A DNA stretch of 64,000 bases from Komagataeibacter swingsii (GTDB lineage Bacteria; Pseudomonadota; Alphaproteobacteria; Acetobacterales; Acetobacteraceae): contig NZ_NKUB01000006.1 of NCBI RefSeq assembly GCF_003207895.1, forward strand, positions 1 through 64,000, given 5' to 3'. Position numbers and translations under genes: made by a program. Positions 31,622-39,504 of this stretch are shown here, in pieces (within the stretch, counting starts at the first letter, position 1; each line of letters opens with the position of its first letter). The notes beneath the pieces were generated by a model. It ran no database searches. It saw only the letters and a list, made by a program, of their open reading frames with translations, and was not told where the DNA came from.

Positions 31622-32857
31622 TCACGACGCGAATGCGGGCTGCGGGGCGGGCTGTGACACGGATTGCCGTCCCAGCCGGGCGCTAAGGCGGCGTGCGGCA
31701 AAGCGCGCGCCCCAGGCAAAGCGTAAAAGGGGACCGAAACTGGCCGCCGCCATGGGACCGATGAAGTAAAGTCCCGGCACACTCGATTCAAAGCTGTGCG
31801 ACAGGGCGGGCATGCCGCCTTCGGTGCGGATGGCGGAGGCCACGGTACGGTCAAGGAATGGAATGCGGTCCACATTCACCTTGACCCCTGTGCCAAGGAA
31901 AACATGATCGACTTCCACGGCCCGTGGCCTGCCGGACTGTGTATCGCGGAATTCCAGATGCACGGCGTCATCATGCATCCGTGCCGATTGCAGGTCGACA
32001 TTAAGCCAGATCGGCACCTGATCGCGCACGACCTGGCCTGTCACCCACCCCGCCGCCGGCCCCAGGTGGCCACGCGTAATGCGCAGGCGCAGCCGTACGG
32101 GCAGCATGTGGAACACATCGGGCAGGTCACAGGCCATGCGCGACCGCCATCCTGTGCCCAGGCCCGAAACGGGTTTCCTGATCCGGGTCCACAGCAGCTT
32201 CAGGCCGCTGATCTTGCGGGGGGGATGATTGATCCAGATCTTGGGCCTGCGGGTGCAGATAAAGGTCTGTGCGCCCGCTTCATGCAGGAAACACGCGGTA
32301 TCCACCGCCGACGAACCCGCCCCGATCACCGCGACCCGCCTGCCGGCGAAGCGTTCGAACGCGGTCTCGTCGAATGTATGGCTGAACCGCCCTGGCGGCA
32401 GGCCGCGCACGGCCGGGGGGGTATGGGCGAAATGTTCGATCCCCACCGCCATGACCACATTCCGCGCCATGACGGTTTCCCCGGTATCCAGATGCATGAC
32501 AAAGCCATCCTGCGTGCGCGACAGGTGAGTGACCCGGCATGGCTGCAGTTGCGGCACGTGGGTTTTCTGGAACGTTTCGCCGTATTCCCTGAAGACTTCG
32601 GCGGGAATGGGCACCCCGATGGGGGCGTAGGGATATCCCCGTTCCCTGCAGAACCGCGCAAGGGTTGACCGGCGGCCGGGGTCGAACAGGTCAAGCGCGA
32701 ACCCTTCCGCCTTCAGCCGCAGGCTGGCGGGGACATGTTCGCGCCAGAATCCCATCGGGCGTCCGAAAATACGAAAGTTTACCCCCCTGTCGCGCAAATG
32801 GGCCGCAAGGGAGAGTCCATAGGGGCCAGCCCCTATAATGGCTACGTCGGTATTCAT
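31622..32857 (-). CDS. FAD/NAD(P)-dependent oxidoreductase (flavin monooxygenase-like)
   Basis: From the ATG at 32857 the protein (411 residues) begins MNTDVAIIGAGPYGLSLAAH, an FAD-binding Rossmann motif. A second dinucleotide motif, RRVAVIGAGSSAVDTACFLH, lies near residue 180, and a late GLYFIGPMAAASFGPLLRFA closes the FAD site. This two-motif layout is that of FMO- and lysine/ornithine-hydroxylase-like or thioredoxin-reductase-like enzymes. A longer frame to 32944 has no typical start. It is the first gene of a probable operon with the ATP-grasp gene. The substrate is unknown; N- or C-oxidation of a small molecule is an inference. Confidence 0.85.
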   Translation of the reverse strand: MNTDVAIIGAGPYGLSLAAHLRDRGVNFRIFGRPMGFWREHVPASLRLKAEGFALDLFDPGRRSTLARFCRERGYPYAPIGVPIPAEVFREYGETFQKTHVPQLQPCRVTHLSRTQDGFVMHLDTGETVMARNVVMAVGIEHFAHTPPAVRGLPPGRFSHTFDETAFERFAGRRVAVIGAGSSAVDTACFLHEAGAQTFICTRRPKIWINHPPRKISGLKLLWTRIRKPVSGLGTGWRSRMACDLPDVFHMLPVRLRLRITRGHLGPAAGWVTGQVVRDQVPIWLNVDLQSARMHDDAVHLEFRDTQSGRPRAVEVDHVFLGTGVKVNVDRIPFLDRTVASAIRTEGGMPALSHSFESSVPGLYFIGPMAAASFGPLLRFAWGARFAARRLSARLGRQSVSQPAPQPAFAS

Positions 32858-32944
32858 CAGAAATCCACCAGCCAGTAAGTCCGATAACGGATCGTTATTT
32901 GGTAAAGGGAAGAAAACGCATATCTTTATTTGATATGTGGACAA

Positions 32945-33507
32945 AATACGCGCGCGTTTCTTGTTTCAGGCCCATCATGACCTGAAGATCATTAAAACGG
33001 ACGCCATGTCTCGCCACATATTAACCATACATTTACCGTATCTCGGACAACAATCACAAAAAAAACAGATCGGTTCAGGAATGGCGGGACTGGTACAAAT
33101 CACACACTTTCGACGGTTTTCCATGCGCTGAATCGCGGTATGGCATATTTTTTCCATAAATTATTATGACCAGGGAACTTTTCTGCTGTTCACATACTTT
33201 ATGTTGGCAGGATATTTGCTGTTCGTTATGGGATTTTCATATATAAAATATAATAGAAATATTTTGTTATCTTAATGGGCCGTATTGGCGATAATTTTAT
33301 TTTTATGGCCTGATTCTGTATTTATATCCATATTGATAATAAATAAATATTAAAGTAATTATGTATCATTCATATATTTATTGAATGTGAATCCCTAAAT
33401 GAAAAATAAAGCATTTTAAAAAGCAGGGCGTGTTTTCTGATGGCCATGTTTATGGGAAACATCCGGATCCGTTGAAAACGTTGGCCTGTGCGCTATGGCG
33501 CGAATCA
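32945..33507. other. Long AT-rich gene-free stretch
   Basis: No gene of convincing length is present. From about 33165 to 33420 the base composition is strikingly AT-rich, unlike anything else in the window, with runs such as TATATAAAATATAATAG and AATAAATAAATATTAAAG. It may be a promoter or silencer-bound region, foreign DNA, or a replication- or nucleoid-protein site. I see no tRNA, CRISPR or repeat array. Confidence 0.6.
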
Positions 33508-33594
33508 TAAAGCCGTTTTCGGGCGCCGCCTTTTTTCCAAAAGACGGCCTTCCCTGAAGCTTACTGAAAAAGGCTTCATCAAAGACATCCTTAC
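33508..33594 (-). repeat. Dispersed two-hairpin repeat, copy F
   Basis: On the minus strand it reads GTAAGGATGTCTTTGATGAA, an AGCC..TTCAG..GCTTCA first hairpin, then a second hairpin (GCCGTCTTTTGG and AAAAGGCGGC), then CGCCCGAAAACGGCTTTAT. It is diverged but complete. It lies about 150 bp beyond the 3' end of the tRNA-Arg gene, on the same strand. Confidence 0.75.
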
Positions 33595-33746
33595 GGTTAT
33601 GGCGTTCAGGGCCGCGTGTCGCATGTGACCACCCTGTCAACAGCCATGCCCGCGCCCGGTTGTTCCGGGTGGGGCTACATCATGCGTGACCGCCCTGAAA
33701 ACCGTTTTTCAGGTTCCGGGTAGCAGCCACATGCATGTGGGATGTG

Positions 33747-34049
33747 TGGTGTCCGCGGCGGGATTCGAACCCACGGCCCCAGGATTCGTACCACTTCGGC
33801 TTTCACCGCCGCCATAGGGGTATGGCGTTCGTGGTCTGGACTGTCCCTTCACCATAAACCGCAAGCGGTTGACAGGTGCTGCCCATCCAGTCTCTACACC
33901 TTGCCGGAAAAACCGGCCTTGGCTCGGGATTGGCACGGCATTCGCCAGAGCGTTCCCCGAATTTGAGCAGATCCGCCACGTGGTTTCCCGTCGTGACGCC
34001 CAATTGCAAACCAGGAATCCTGTGCTCTATCCGGCTGAGCTACGCGGAC
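33747..34049 (-). tRNA. tRNA-Arg (anticodon CCT) interrupted by a group I intron
   Basis: The 5' exon (34049-34013) begins GTCCGCGTAGCTCAGCCGGA and ends in the anticodon CCT. The 3' exon (33786-33747) begins AATCCTGGGGCCGTGGGTTC and ends CGCGGACACCA with an encoded CCA. Joined, they give 77 nt with a 7-bp acceptor stem (GTCCGCG/CGCGGAC), a 5-bp anticodon stem (CAGGA/TCCTG), a TTCCTAA loop and a normal T-arm. The intron lies after anticodon position 36. It reads AGG arginine codons. Without recognising the intron, only half a tRNA would be found here. Confidence 0.95.
33787..34012 (-). ncRNA. Self-splicing group I intron (IC3-like) in tRNA-Arg
   Basis: The 226-nt insert has the conserved core seen in the Azoarcus tRNA-Ile intron: GACGGGAAACCACG near its start, CTCAAATTCGGGGAA (P/P4 region), ATCCCGAGCCAAG (P6/Q), AAGGTGTAGAGACTGGATGG (P7 and guanosine site), and ATGGTGAAGGGACAGTCCAG (P3/P8, S element). 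The 5' exon ends in T and the intron ends in G (33787), as group I chemistry requires. No homing endonuclease ORF is present, so it probably relies on its own fold. The subclass is assigned by motif comparison from memory. Confidence 0.93.
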
Positions 34050-34123
34050 ACACTTGGGTTTTCTAGACGAGGCCCCGCCGCGCGGCAAGATGTTTCACGA
34101 ACGGTGGGGGAATATTTCGTCCC

Positions 34124-35143
34124 TTACTGTCGCCTGCGCATCTGCTGCGCCTGCGCGCACAGCCGGGCGACGTGGCGCAGGCAGAGCACGACATCGGGGC
34201 TGCCGGTCTGCTTGCATGCCAGTTCCAGCGCCTGCGTTTCCTCCGCCGCGTGCAGCAGGGCGCTGGCCGACCAGATCGCCATGGCCTGCCCGAAGCTGTC
34301 GGTGCGTTTGAAGAATACGGGGGGACGCAACTGCCGCATGGCATCCGCCCGGCTTGCCCCCCCATCCACCGCAAGCCGTGCCCGGCGCAGCCGGTGGATG
34401 TGCGACAGCAGCACGCGCGTCAGGGCGACGGGGCTGCTGCCGTCGGTGGCCAGCGCGCGTTCGGCCGCGGCATCGGCCCCCCTGCGGTCGCCCGCCATGG
34501 CGGCAAAGGCCGCGTCTTCCAGTGATACGCCCGCCGCGTCGCCAACGCAGGCGCGCACGTCTTCCAGTCCCAGCCTGCCGCCCGTGCCGGCGAACAGGGC
34601 CAGTTTTTCCACCTCGCTGCGTGTCGCGGCCCGGTCGGGGCCGGCGCGTTCCACCATCCACCCCAGCGCATCGGGGTCGATGCCGACATCCTGCGCCGAT
34701 AGCATCTGCCGGATGGCGGCTTCCAGCGTGCGTCCTTCCTCGGGGTAACAGCCGATCACCCCGCACTGCCTGTCCTTTTCCGCAAAGGCCCGCAGTTTCG
34801 AACGCGCGGCAAGCCCCGGCGCTTCCATGATGACCAGCGTATCGGATGATTGGGCCAGGCTGCGCTGCAATGCCGCCAGCACGCTGTCGCCCGCGTCACG
34901 CAGCCAGACCACGCGACGGCCGCCGGTCAGGGCAAGGGCGGTGGTTTCTTCTTCCAGCCGGTCATGGTCATCGCGGCCCAGGATGGCGACGCGGAACGGG
35001 TCCTGCAGGTCCGGACAGACCGCCTTCGCCGCTGTCGTGGCCCGTTCGCGGATCAGGCCCGCGTCTTCCCCATGCAGGATGATGGCCCGCAGCGCGCCCG
35101 GTGCCTGCAGGGTGGCGTTGGTGCTGCGGGCATCGATCTTCAC
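34124..35143 (-). CDS. holA: DNA polymerase III delta subunit (clamp loader)
   Basis: The 339-residue HolA protein opens the beta sliding clamp within the gamma/tau-delta-delta' loader. Recognisable parts are AIILHGEDAGLIRERATTAA at the N-terminus, VVWLRDAGDSVLAALQRSLA in the second subdomain and a helical C-terminal collar domain (SSPVALTRVLLSHIHRLRRA). The start is GTG at 35141-35143. It lies 5 bp after lptE on the same strand, the conserved leuS-lptE-holA order of alphaproteobacteria. The intron-bearing tRNA-Arg lies 75 bp downstream. Confidence 0.92.
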   Translation of the reverse strand: MKIDARSTNATLQAPGALRAIILHGEDAGLIRERATTAAKAVCPDLQDPFRVAILGRDDHDRLEEETTALALTGGRRVVWLRDAGDSVLAALQRSLAQSSDTLVIMEAPGLAARSKLRAFAEKDRQCGVIGCYPEEGRTLEAAIRQMLSAQDVGIDPDALGWMVERAGPDRAATRSEVEKLALFAGTGGRLGLEDVRACVGDAAGVSLEDAAFAAMAGDRRGADAAAERALATDGSSPVALTRVLLSHIHRLRRARLAVDGGASRADAMRQLRPPVFFKRTDSFGQAMAIWSASALLHAAEETQALELACKQTGSPDVVLCLRHVARLCAQAQQMRRRQ

Positions 35144-35148
35144 CGGGC

Positions 35149-36000
35149 CTAGTTCCCACCGCCGATGCTGATGCCCGAACCGGGGACGGTATCGCCATCC
35201 GCTGGCGTGGCGCCGGACCGCGAACCGCCACCCGTGCCGGATTGGGGCTGGTTATCCATCGGCCCGCTTTCGGTGGTCAGGCTGCTGCCTTCGTTATTTT
35301 CCTCGTTTAGCTGAGAATCGGTCCGGCCCGTTGCCAGTGCAGGCAGGCCGTCCGCCCCCGGCTGCTGGGATGGCATCTGGTTGTTGGGATTGACGATGCT
35401 GTTGGGATCGACATAGCGGGGCTGGTTCTGGCCCGTCGCCGATCCATCTATTGCCGGGGTGGCATGGGTACGGAACCATGTCGCCACCTGCTGCGTCACC
35501 TGGTCGGCCATGTTCTTGGCGACACGGGTGCGCACGTTTTCCAGGTCCAGCGTCAGGGCGAAATACTGTTCATATGTATTGTTCACCCCGTCCACGACCG
35601 ACGCATCGCCGCCCGCCAGCAGGCGCGGCGTCTCCCCCAGCAGGTAAAGCTGCCAGTGGGCGAAGGCGGTTGTCCGCGTGCGGCCGCTGGTATTGTCCGC
35701 ATGGATGTCCACGGCCTCGTTCATGAGGTAGGTGCGGATCTGCAGCGCGTAGCGGGTCGGGTTTTCCGGTGACGCCCCGCTCAGGTCCTGCTGCAGGAAC
35801 TGCCGTAGCTGCTGGCCGTACCGTTCCTTGATGATGGGTACGTACACCTCTTTCAGTTCCGCCAGCACATCGGTCACGGTAGGCTGGCCATCCGCGCCGA
35901 TATGCTTTCCCGTCGTCGTGTACATGGGCGAAAAGCCGCACCCCGCCAGCAGCAGCAGCAGGGCGCCCAGGATGACGGGATGACGGACGGGACGGGCCAT
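35149..36000 (-). CDS. lptE: LPS-assembly lipoprotein LptE
   Basis: The 283-residue protein has a signal peptide ending in the lipobox LLAGC (Cys21), then GFSPMYTTTGK, typical of LptE. The core (VYVPIIKERYGQQLRQFLQQ) matches alphaproteobacterial LptE. It plugs the LptD barrel that delivers lipopolysaccharide to the outer leaflet. The last 110 residues are a low-complexity tail of Gln, Asn, Ser and Gly (GTGGGSRSGA) longer than in most relatives. It lies 3 bp after leuS and 5 bp before holA, so it is tightly operonic. Confidence 0.9.
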   Translation of the reverse strand: MARPVRHPVILGALLLLLAGCGFSPMYTTTGKHIGADGQPTVTDVLAELKEVYVPIIKERYGQQLRQFLQQDLSGASPENPTRYALQIRTYLMNEAVDIHADNTSGRTRTTAFAHWQLYLLGETPRLLAGGDASVVDGVNNTYEQYFALTLDLENVRTRVAKNMADQVTQQVATWFRTHATPAIDGSATGQNQPRYVDPNSIVNPNNQMPSQQPGADGLPALATGRTDSQLNEENNEGSSLTTESGPMDNQPQSGTGGGSRSGATPADGDTVPGSGISIGGGN

Positions 36001-36003
36001 GGA

Positions 36004-38637
36004 TTATTTCGCAACCACGAAATTGACGATCCGGCCCGGTACGTGGATGCGTTTTACGATCCGCGCCCCGTCCAGCAGGCGTGCGACATTCGGCTCGGCT
36101 TCCGCCAGGGCGATCACCCTGTCCGCCGGCAGGTCAGGCGCCACGGCAATGGTGCCGCGCAGCTTGCCCATGATCTGCACCGCAATGGTCAGTTCATTCG
36201 CCTTCAGCAGGTCGGCGATGGCGACCGGCCATGTGCGCTCCACCACCGGCGGGCCATCGGGTTCAAGCTGCGCCATCATCGTTTCCGCCTGATGGGGCAC
36301 CATCGGCGCGCATAGCAGCGCCAGCGTGGTGGCGGCTTCGCGCCGGGCGAACGCCATGCCGTCCTCACCCGCCGCCTTTTCCGCGTCCGCCAGGGCGGAG
36401 GTCAGCTCATGCAGCCGCGCGACCGCCACGTTGGCGCTGAAGGTTTCCAGCGCATCGGTCACCGCCGCGATGGTGCGGTGGGTGGCGCGGCGCAGGGCAT
36501 CGGCAGTGCGGGACAATGTCGCGGCGCACGGTGTGCCCGCCGGGACCTGTTCCGCTACCGTGCGGACAGTACGGAACAGGCGCTGCAGGAAGCGGGCGGC
36601 GGCGGCAACGCCGGCTTCCGTCCATTCCATGTCGCGTTCCGGCGGGCTGTCGGACAGCACGAACCACCGCGCCGTATCGGCGCCGAAGCGTTCGATGATG
36701 GCGACGGGGGCCACCGTATTGCGCTTGGACTTGGACATCTTTTCCACGCGCCCGATGGTGACGGGCTGGCCATTGTCGCGACGCACGGCGCTGTCGCCCC
36801 GGCGCTCGACCTCATCGGGGTACAGCCAGTTGCCCTGCGCGTCACGGTAGCTTTCGTGGTTGACCATCCCCTGCGTGAACAGCCCATTGAAGGGTTCATC
36901 CACATGCAGGTGGCCTGTCTCATGCATCGCGCGGGTGAAGAAGCGGGCATAGAGCAGGTGCAGGATCGCATGTTCGATCCCGCCGATATACTGGTCCACC
37001 GGCAGCCAGCCATCGGCTGCGGCTGGCACGGTGGGGGTCGGGGCATGTGGCGCGGTGAAGCGGGCGAAATACCATGAACTGTCCACAAAGGTGTCGCAGG
37101 TATCGGTTTCGCGCAGGGCGGGCTTGCCGCATTTGGGGCACGCCACATGCTTCCATGTCGGGTGGTGTTCCAGCGGGTTGCCGGGGCGGTCGAACGTCAC
37201 GTCCTCGGGCAGCTTGACCGGAAGCTGGTCATCGGGCACGGGCTGCGCGCCGCAATCGGTGCAGTGGATGACGGGAATGGGGCAGCCCCAGTAACGCTGG
37301 CGCGAAATGCCCCAGTCGCGCAGCCGCCAGTTGACCACGCCCTTGCCGATTCCCATGCCTTCCAGCCGGGTGATCGCTTCTTTCTTCGCCGCTTCGGTAT
37401 CAAGCCCGTCAAGGAAGCCGGAGTTGAACAGCGTGCCGTGGCCGTCACATGCCCTGTCGGTCATGGTGAAGGTGCCGGCTTCCGCCCCCGGCGGCAGGAT
37501 GACGGGGGTGAAGGGCAGGTTGTACTTGCGCGCGAAATCAAGGTCGCGCTGGTCGCCGCAGGGGCAGCCGAACACGGCACCCGTGCCGTAATCCATCAGC
37601 ACGAAATTCGCGATCCAGACCGGGAAGGACCTGTCGGGCATGAACGGGTGGGTGACCCGCAGCCCGGTATCGAAGCCGCGCTTTTCCGCCGTTTCAATCG
37701 CCTCTTCCGATGTGCCCAGGCGCTGGCATTCGGCAATGAATTCCCCCGCCGCCGCGTTTTTGGCCGCAACCTTGGCCGCCAGCGGATGGTCGGCGGCGAT
37801 GGCCAGGAAGGACATGCCGAACAATGTGTCGGGACGGGTGGTGAACACTTCGACCGAATCAAGGTCGGTATCGAAACCGGCGGGCGGTTCATGCAGGCCG
37901 AAACGAATCTTCGCCCCTTCCGAACGCCCGATCCAGCGTTCCTGCATGGTGCGCACCCGTTCGGGCCAGCGCGGCAGGGTGGACAGGCCATCCAGCAGTT
38001 GCGGGGCGAATTTCGTGATTTTCAGGAACCACTGCGACAGCTTCTTCTGCTCGATCAGCGCGCCCGAGCGCCAGCCGCGCCCATCGACCACCTGTTCGTT
38101 CGCCAGCACGGTGTTGTCCACCGGGTCCCAGTTGACCCAGCTTTCGCGCCGCTCGACCAGCCCGCCCCTGAGCATGTCGAGGAACAGCTTCTGCTGCTTG
38201 CCATAATATTCCGGCAGGCAGGTTGCGATTTCGCGGTCCCAGTTGAAGGAAAAGCCCAGCCGCTTGAGTGTCGCGCGCATGGCGGCGATGTTGTCCATCG
38301 TCCACTGGCCGGGATGCACGCCGCGTTCGCGCGCCGCGTTTTCCGCCGGCAGGCCGAAGGCGTCCCAGCCCATCGGGTGCAGCACGCTGAAGCCGCGCGC
38401 GCGCTTGTAGCGCGCCACCACGTCACCCAGCGTGTAGTTGCGCACATGGCCCATGTGCAACTGCCCCGACGGGTAGGGGAACATTTCCAGCACATAGTAT
38501 TTGGGCCGATCGGCGGGGGGCACGTCGGGGACATTGAAGATGCCGGAAGATTCCCAGCGTTCCTGCCACTGCGGCTCGGCCGTGTGGAAATCATAGGCGG
38601 GGGTGGCGCTGTCCGGTGGGGTGCTGGTTTCGGTCAT
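36004..38637 (-). CDS. leuS: Leucyl-tRNA synthetase
   Basis: The 877-residue class I synthetase charges tRNA-Leu. The HIGH-type signature is [19 protein letters not shown] (about residues 53-71). The editing CP1 domain lies between residues about 240 and 430, and the catalytic KMSKS loop is [12 protein letters not shown]. Two CxxC pairs ([11 protein letters not shown] and [10 protein letters not shown]) suggest a zinc-binding insert. The C-terminal anticodon-binding region ends RIVNFVVAK. It is the second gene of the operon DUF3576-leuS-lptE-holA. Confidence 0.97.
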   Translation of the reverse strand: MTETSTPPDSATPAYDFHTAEPQWQERWESSGIFNVPDVPPADRPKYYVLEMFPYPSGQLHMGHVRNYTLGDVVARYKRARGFSVLHPMGWDAFGLPAENAARERGVHPGQWTMDNIAAMRATLKRLGFSFNWDREIATCLPEYYGKQQKLFLDMLRGGLVERRESWVNWDPVDNTVLANEQVVDGRGWRSGALIEQKKLSQWFLKITKFAPQLLDGLSTLPRWPERVRTMQERWIGRSEGAKIRFGLHEPPAGFDTDLDSVEVFTTRPDTLFGMSFLAIAADHPLAAKVAAKNAAAGEFIAECQRLGTSEEAIETAEKRGFDTGLRVTHPFMPDRSFPVWIANFVLMDYGTGAVFGCPCGDQRDLDFARKYNLPFTPVILPPGAEAGTFTMTDRACDGHGTLFNSGFLDGLDTEAAKKEAITRLEGMGIGKGVVNWRLRDWGISRQRYWGCPIPVIHCTDCGAQPVPDDQLPVKLPEDVTFDRPGNPLEHHPTWKHVACPKCGKPALRETDTCDTFVDSSWYFARFTAPHAPTPTVPAAADGWLPVDQYIGGIEHAILHLLYARFFTRAMHETGHLHVDEPFNGLFTQGMVNHESYRDAQGNWLYPDEVERRGDSAVRRDNGQPVTIGRVEKMSKSKRNTVAPVAIIERFGADTARWFVLSDSPPERDMEWTEAGVAAAARFLQRLFRTVRTVAEQVPAGTPCAATLSRTADALRRATHRTIAAVTDALETFSANVAVARLHELTSALADAEKAAGEDGMAFARREAATTLALLCAPMVPHQAETMMAQLEPDGPPVVERTWPVAIADLLKANELTIAVQIMGKLRGTIAVAPDLPADRVIALAEAEPNVARLLDGARIVKRIHVPGRIVNFVVAK

Positions 38638-38741
38638 CTTCTTCTGGTTCGGTATGCGGTGGGCAGGGATATCCCCGCCGGAAAGGTGCGGGCCGCGCGG
38701 TCACGCGCCACCTGGTGGGTCGGCAACGGGGCGGGCAGGGG

Positions 38742-39275
38742 TCAGTGCTGCCCGCTATCGGTGCGCAACTGGCGCGCGCGGGTCAGGATACGCGCGGTGA
38801 TGTCGGATACGGTATTGGCCGCGACCGGGGTATCGACCCACTGGTTGTCCTGGAACACCTGCCGGAACACCGATACGCGCACCGCGTCCGAACGCAGGCT
38901 GCGCGACAGGATGAAGCAGGTGATCTTGAAGCGTTCATCCTTGGTCGCGGGCGGCGTGTACCAGTCCGTCAGGATCACGCCCGCCACCGCATCAGCGGAT
39001 GCGAACGGCATGAAGGACAGCGTATCCAGCGCGCCACGCCACAGGAAGGCGTTGACCCCGTTGCTTTCCAGCGGGGTTGAGCCGCCATTCGCACCCCGGT
39101 CCTCCTTCAGCAGGCGATTCTGGGGAATGGCCAGCCCGCTTCTGTCGTGCTGGGGCGCGCTGCCACAGCCGGCCAGCAGGCTTATGGCCAGAAGTGCGGG
39201 GGCTGCCGCGCGCGGCAGCAGGTGGCGGCCCGGAAGGGCGGCGGGAGGGGCAAAACTGGGCGGACGAAGGGTCAT
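38742..39275 (-). CDS. DUF3576 outer-membrane lipoprotein
   Basis: The ATG at 39275 starts a 177-residue protein with signal peptide and lipobox SLLAGC (Cys37). A conserved DUF3576 core follows (NGVNAFLWRGALDTLSFMPF, GVILTDWYTP, DERFKITCFILSRSLRSDAV, RILTRARQLR). A much longer frame continues upstream on this strand but lacks plausible codon use. DUF3576 genes precede leuS in many alphaproteobacteria, as here (104 bp gap). The function is unknown; an envelope role beside lptE is suggested by the neighbourhood. Confidence 0.85.
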   Translation of the reverse strand: MTLRPPSFAPPAALPGRHLLPRAAAPALLAISLLAGCGSAPQHDRSGLAIPQNRLLKEDRGANGGSTPLESNGVNAFLWRGALDTLSFMPFASADAVAGVILTDWYTPPATKDERFKITCFILSRSLRSDAVRVSVFRQVFQDNQWVDTPVAANTVSDITARILTRARQLRTDSGQH

Positions 39276-39504
39276 GATGCCTCTATGGACGCCGGGGATG
39301 GCCCCCGCATGTGGTAATCCAGCCATGCGCCTGAACTGCCGGCCATGCCGGGCAGGGTGCGTTCTGGCCTGTCGCGTTATCCTTTCTTCATATCCTGCCC
39401 CGCCTGTCCCGCCAAGTCGCACGGCCACTTTACCCTGCGTTGCGTGACAATCCGTGCTCGCGGGCGCAAAAATGGCGTCATCTTCCAACAGCAATGGGAC
39501 ATGA

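Noticed and set aside
33742-34748. Plus-strand frames across the tRNA-Arg and holA
   Set aside because: They cross a tRNA, a group I intron and the antisense strand of holA, and have no protein family signature.
37147-39447. A 766-residue plus-strand frame opposite leuS
   Set aside because: leuS on the minus strand has all class I synthetase motifs. The opposite frame has no domain and shadow-like composition.
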